A stretch of DNA of 64,000 bases. Origin: an uncultured Ileibacterium sp. Its GTDB lineage: Bacteria > Bacillota > Clostridia > Peptostreptococcales > Anaerovoracaceae. The position numbers were made by a program, and so were the translations under genes. Below the pieces are notes generated by a model. It was not told the DNA's origin and made no database searches. It was given only the letters and a program-made list of their open reading frames with translations. The DNA is taken from NCBI GenBank assembly GCA_902488835.1, contig CABTXQ010000001.1, forward strand, positions 1 to 64,000. Reading direction: 5' to 3'. This document shows, piece by piece, positions 63,307 to 64,000 of this stretch; the stretch's first letter is position 1; every line of letters starts with the position of its first letter.

Positions 63307-64000
63307 ATGGACAGGATATTAATTGCCGGAAATTGGAAAATGAATAAAACGGTTCAGGAGACAAGGGAATTTACTAGTGAATTTAAAAAGTATCAAATTA
63401 ATGAAGATGATGAAGTTTGCATACTTGCACCATTTACTGACTTACAAGTTTTGAAGGATGAGCTGGCAAACACGAATATAAAAATAGGTGCACAAAATTG
63501 CCATTATGAAGAGAACGGAGCTTTTACTGGAGAAATTTCTGTAAAGATGTTAAATGAAATAGGTGTAGATTACTGCTTGGTTGGACATTCAGAAAGAAGA
63601 CAATATTTTGGTGAAACTGATGATGTCTGCAATAAAAAAATAAAAAAATTAATTGAGCACGGTATAACACCAATCCTCTGTGTGGGAGAAGATGAGAGTA
63701 TAAGAGACGAAGGGGCAGAGCAGTCACTTCTAAGTAAGCAGCTTGGAGAGGCTTTTATCGGGATCAAGACAAGTGATGTACCAAAGGTTATAATCGCATA
63801 TGAGCCAATTTGGGCAATAGGAACCGGTAAGACTGCATCTCCTGTTGATGCACAAAGAATGTGTGAATTCATCAGAGGGTTTATGAGTGGCTTATTTAGC
63901 GATGCCGTAGGTGAGTGCATGATGATTCTCTATGGAGGAAGTGTTAAGCCAGAAAATGCTAAAAAAATACTTGAACAAAACGATATCAACGGAGCTCTAA
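63307..64000 (+). CDS. tpiA: Triosephosphate isomerase, truncated by window end
   Basis: Interconverts dihydroxyacetone phosphate and glyceraldehyde 3-phosphate. The frame is open from the ATG at 63307 to the last base, giving 231 codons of an expected 250. AGNWKMN (8-14) has Asn and Lys, LVGHSERR the catalytic His, AYEPIWAIGTGK the catalytic Glu, and LYGGSVKP the phosphate loop. AGGAGA lies upstream. The missing part is the C-terminal end only. Confidence 0.97.
   Translation, partial: MDRILIAGNWKMNKTVQETREFTSEFKKYQINEDDEVCILAPFTDLQVLKDELANTNIKIGAQNCHYEENGAFTGEISVKMLNEIGVDYCLVGHSERRQYFGETDDVCNKKIKKLIEHGITPILCVGEDESIRDEGAEQSLLSKQLGEAFIGIKTSDVPKVIIAYEPIWAIGTGKTASPVDAQRMCEFIRGFMSGLFSDAVGECMMILYGGSVKPENAKKILEQNDINGAL

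Overview
The window reads as a low-GC chromosomal segment of an anaerobic Firmicute, most likely class Clostridia. The basis is the AT-rich codon use, AGGAGG-type ribosome sites, several TTG/GTG starts, a PolC-type replicative polymerase, an SmtB-like regulator, an HrcA/CIRCE element, FMN and preQ1-I riboswitches and a type 2 isoleucyl-tRNA synthetase. I cannot fix the genus from sequence alone. There is no phage, insertion sequence, CRISPR array, tRNA or rRNA. Gene density is high and no gene-free gap exceeds 300 bases.

Layout. 1-10190: one long operon, sppA(partial)-pyrH-frr-uppS-cdsA-dxr-rseP-ispG-polC, joining ribosome recycling, isoprenoid/undecaprenyl and phospholipid precursor synthesis, membrane proteolysis and replication; it ends in a terminator whose loop holds the polC stop codon. 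10200-12840: a metal-resistance unit (SmtB-type sensor, HMA protein, P1B-ATPase). 12870-20820: rimP-nusA-ylxR-infB-rbfA-nrnA-truB-ribF, then a secreted cell-wall amidase with about 18 wall-binding repeats. 22740-29290: rpsO with a structured leader, pnp, a DUF2207/LemA pair and a MATE transporter. 29280-32725: a DUF308 membrane protein, a polyphosphate-kinase-like protein without its catalytic histidines, and a queuosine-precursor transporter under a preQ1-I riboswitch on the minus strand. 32776-36946: ileS and rlmN. 36950-40880: the FMN-riboswitch-controlled riboflavin operon ribD-ribE-ribBA-ribH. 40977-53142: plsX-rnc-smc-ftsY-der-plsY-miaB-S2P protease-NhaC antiporter. 53151-54569: an orphan promoter/terminator unit that may be a small RNA, then sstT on the minus strand. 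54773-59421: CIRCE-clpB-hydrolase-YkvI. 59434-64000: a GntR regulator (minus), nth, then gapA-pgk-tpiA, cut by the window end.

Most of the content is housekeeping. The surprises are changes inside housekeeping genes. PolC has lost its whole proofreading exonuclease domain while its PHP domain keeps all nine expected metal ligands. A PPK1-fold protein has lost both catalytic histidines and both key arginines. PlsY carries a C-terminal copy of a GpsA-like Rossmann domain whose nucleotide-binding glycines are gone. IleRS has the rearranged GIHH form of the HIGH motif. An alpha/beta hydrolase next to clpB lacks the nucleophilic serine. Any of these could be where undescribed biology lies; the PolC arrangement is the strongest case.
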